From positions 1 through 6,829 of the forward strand of contig CALKWG010000051.1 of assembly GCA_938004315.1 (NCBI GenBank): a DNA stretch of 6,829 nucleotides, given 5' to 3'. Shown one piece after another: positions 5,719 to 6,829 of the stretch. The stretch's first letter is position 1. Each line of letters opens with the position of its first letter. The stretch comes from an uncultured Spirochaetaceae bacterium (lineage in GTDB: Bacteria > Spirochaetota > Spirochaetia > Treponematales > UBA12059). The notes under the pieces are model-generated. The model searched no databases, was not told where the DNA came from, and saw only the letters and a list, made by a program, of their open reading frames with translations. The translations under genes and the position numbers were made by a program.

Positions 5719-6829
5719 CTAGGCGAATTTGTCGAAATAGATCTGGGGCTCTGGTATGCCGTTCTTGGTCATCACGTTGATACAGGCGTTGATCATGCCC
5801 GGGCTGCCGCAGAGATAGCCCTCGAGCCCCTTGTCCTTGCCTATCGTATCCTTGATATAGCGGTCTAAGACGTCGGTAATAAGGCCCGTATCGCCCTGCC
5901 AATTCTCCTCGGGCTTGGGCTCAGAGAGGGCGGGGACGAAATGGAAGCGCGGCCACTCCTTCTCGAGGGCGCGGAGCTCGTCCAGGTAGAACATGTCGCG
6001 GGTGGTGCGCGCGCCGAAGAAGTACCAGATGTCCTTCTCGGGGAAGGCGTTCCGCTCGCGCATGTCGTAGAACATCGCCTTAAAGGGGGCCATGCCCGAG
6101 CCGCCGGCCACGCAGACCATGGCCGCCGGGGTGTCGCGCACGTGGAAGTCGCCGAAGGGGCCCACGAGCTCCATTTTCTGGCCTTCCTTGAGGTGCTTGT
6201 GCACGTAGGTGGTCGCTATGCCGCCGGGTACCAGGCGTATAAGCAGCTCCACGTGCCCGGTATCGGCGGGCCGCGACGACATGGAGTAGGCGCGCTGCAC
6301 GCTCTCCGCTATGTCGCCGTAGGGCGGGATGACGATCTGCACGTACTGGCCGCTCACGAACTCGATGGCCGAGGGCTCGTCCAGCCTGAAGAGCACTTCC
6401 TTGATGTCGTAGGTCAGGTCGCGCATGCTCTCGACGGTGGCCTTGAACTTCTTGACGCTGAAGAGCTCCTCGGGGAGCTCGATGGCGATGTCTTTCTTCA
6501 GCTTGACTTGGCAGGAGAGCCGGACGTTCTGCGCCTGCTCCTGGGGGCTCAGGTAGGGCAGCTCCGTGGGCAGGTGGGGGCCGACGTCCGACAGGACCTT
6601 GACCTTGCAGGCGCCGCAGGAGCCGCGGCCCCCGCAGGCGGACGGCACGAAGAGGCCCTCGCCGGCCAAGGTGCCCAGGAGCGGGGAGCCGCCGCGCACC
6701 TTGTAAAGGCGCTTGCCGCCGTTGATGTCGATGGTCACCTCGCCGTAGTCGTTGACGACGCGGTCGACCAGGGCGATGACGAGGGCCAGGAAGGCCGCGA
6801 GGCCCGCGGCCACCAGGGGGCCGAGCACT
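5719..6829 (-). CDS. nqrF: NqrF-like NADH:acceptor oxidoreductase (2Fe-2S, FAD, NADH), 5'-partial
   Basis: The visible 369 codons run from the right edge to TAG at 5719. Residues 3-22 are a membrane anchor. A plant-type ferredoxin domain follows with ligands C65, C71, C74 and C106 (CGGRGSCGAC, then SCQV). The reductase part has the FAD motif RAYSMSS (179-185), the NADH-binding VAGGSGMAPFKAM (240-252) and YLCGSPGM (338-345), and ends IYFDKFA. The family takes electrons from NADH to a quinone-reducing, ion-pumping complex (Na+-NQR) at the membrane. The four cysteines are each five residues lower than I recall for Vibrio cholerae NqrF (70, 76, 79, 111), so the real start is probably a few codons outside the window; a GTG at 6828 is the first possible start inside. 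The stretch between the last cysteine and the FAD motif is about 26 residues shorter than in Vibrio, marking a compact variant. Whether nqrA-E lie upstream cannot be seen; a stand-alone reductase is an alternative. Confidence 0.87.
   Translation of the reverse strand, partial: VLGPLVAAGLAAFLALVIALVDRVVNDYGEVTIDINGGKRLYKVRGGSPLLGTLAGEGLFVPSACGGRGSCGACKVKVLSDVGPHLPTELPYLSPQEQAQNVRLSCQVKLKKDIAIELPEELFSVKKFKATVESMRDLTYDIKEVLFRLDEPSAIEFVSGQYVQIVIPPYGDIAESVQRAYSMSSRPADTGHVELLIRLVPGGIATTYVHKHLKEGQKMELVGPFGDFHVRDTPAAMVCVAGGSGMAPFKAMFYDMRERNAFPEKDIWYFFGARTTRDMFYLDELRALEKEWPRFHFVPALSEPKPEENWQGDTGLITDVLDRYIKDTIGKDKGLEGYLCGSPGMINACINVMTKNGIPEPQIYFDKFA

Noticed and set aside
4733..5722. A 329-codon open frame on the plus strand
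   Set aside because: It lies antisense across the BrkB fusion and the 151-residue protein genes, shows no recognisable motif, and changes composition along its length as expected for a shadow frame.
5696..5902. A 69-residue N-terminal extension of the 151-residue protein
   Set aside because: It would overlap the NqrF-like gene by ~180 bases, is Arg/Gln-rich and unlike the rest, and a strong AGGAGGG site points to the ATG at 5695.

Overview
The window is GC-rich bacterial DNA (roughly two thirds G+C by eye) and densely packed with genes. Gene content suggests a high-GC spirochaete: an NqrF-type reductase, a membrane protein with a fused cyclic-nucleotide domain, an exported protein with glycogen-binding-like domains, and a very acidic low-complexity protein with an N-terminus I associate with Spirochaetales. 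This assignment is inference from family resemblance; no rRNA or marker gene is present to confirm it. GTG starts are frequent and neighbouring genes often overlap.

Layout: (1) Positions 1-1189, minus strand: the N-terminal 396 codons of a large acidic, repeat-bearing protein that runs off the left edge. (2) 1190-1316: a short, relatively AT-rich divergent intergenic region that must hold the start signals for genes on both sides. (3) 1317-2021, plus strand: an exported protein with two beta-sandwich domains, the second clearly like the glycogen-binding CBM48/AMPK-beta type. (4) 2018-6829, minus strand: a six-gene run read from right to left. It holds an NqrF-like NADH/FAD/2Fe-2S reductase (cut at its 5' end), a 151-residue protein of unknown function, a YihY/BrkB membrane protein fused to a CRP-type cNMP-binding domain, a YfcE/MJ0936-type metallophosphodiesterase, a single-pass DUF4230-like membrane protein, and a THEP1-like P-loop NTPase.

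The six minus-strand genes lie so close (gaps of 23, 16 and 1 bases and two 4-base GTGA overlaps) that they are very probably one transcription unit with translational coupling in its distal half. The last gene meets the plus-strand gene tail to tail, and both stop codons share one CTAG. The most attractive functional idea is that the membrane protein with the cNMP sensor and the phosphodiesterase, which are translationally coupled, form a signalling pair; this is untested. Two GC-only inverted repeats stand out: a perfect 9-bp stem with a 4-base loop inside the BrkB gene, and a 6-bp stem whose loop is the stop codon of the gene before it. No tRNA, rRNA, CRISPR array, insertion sequence or transposase was seen, and no intergenic gap exceeds about 130 bases.
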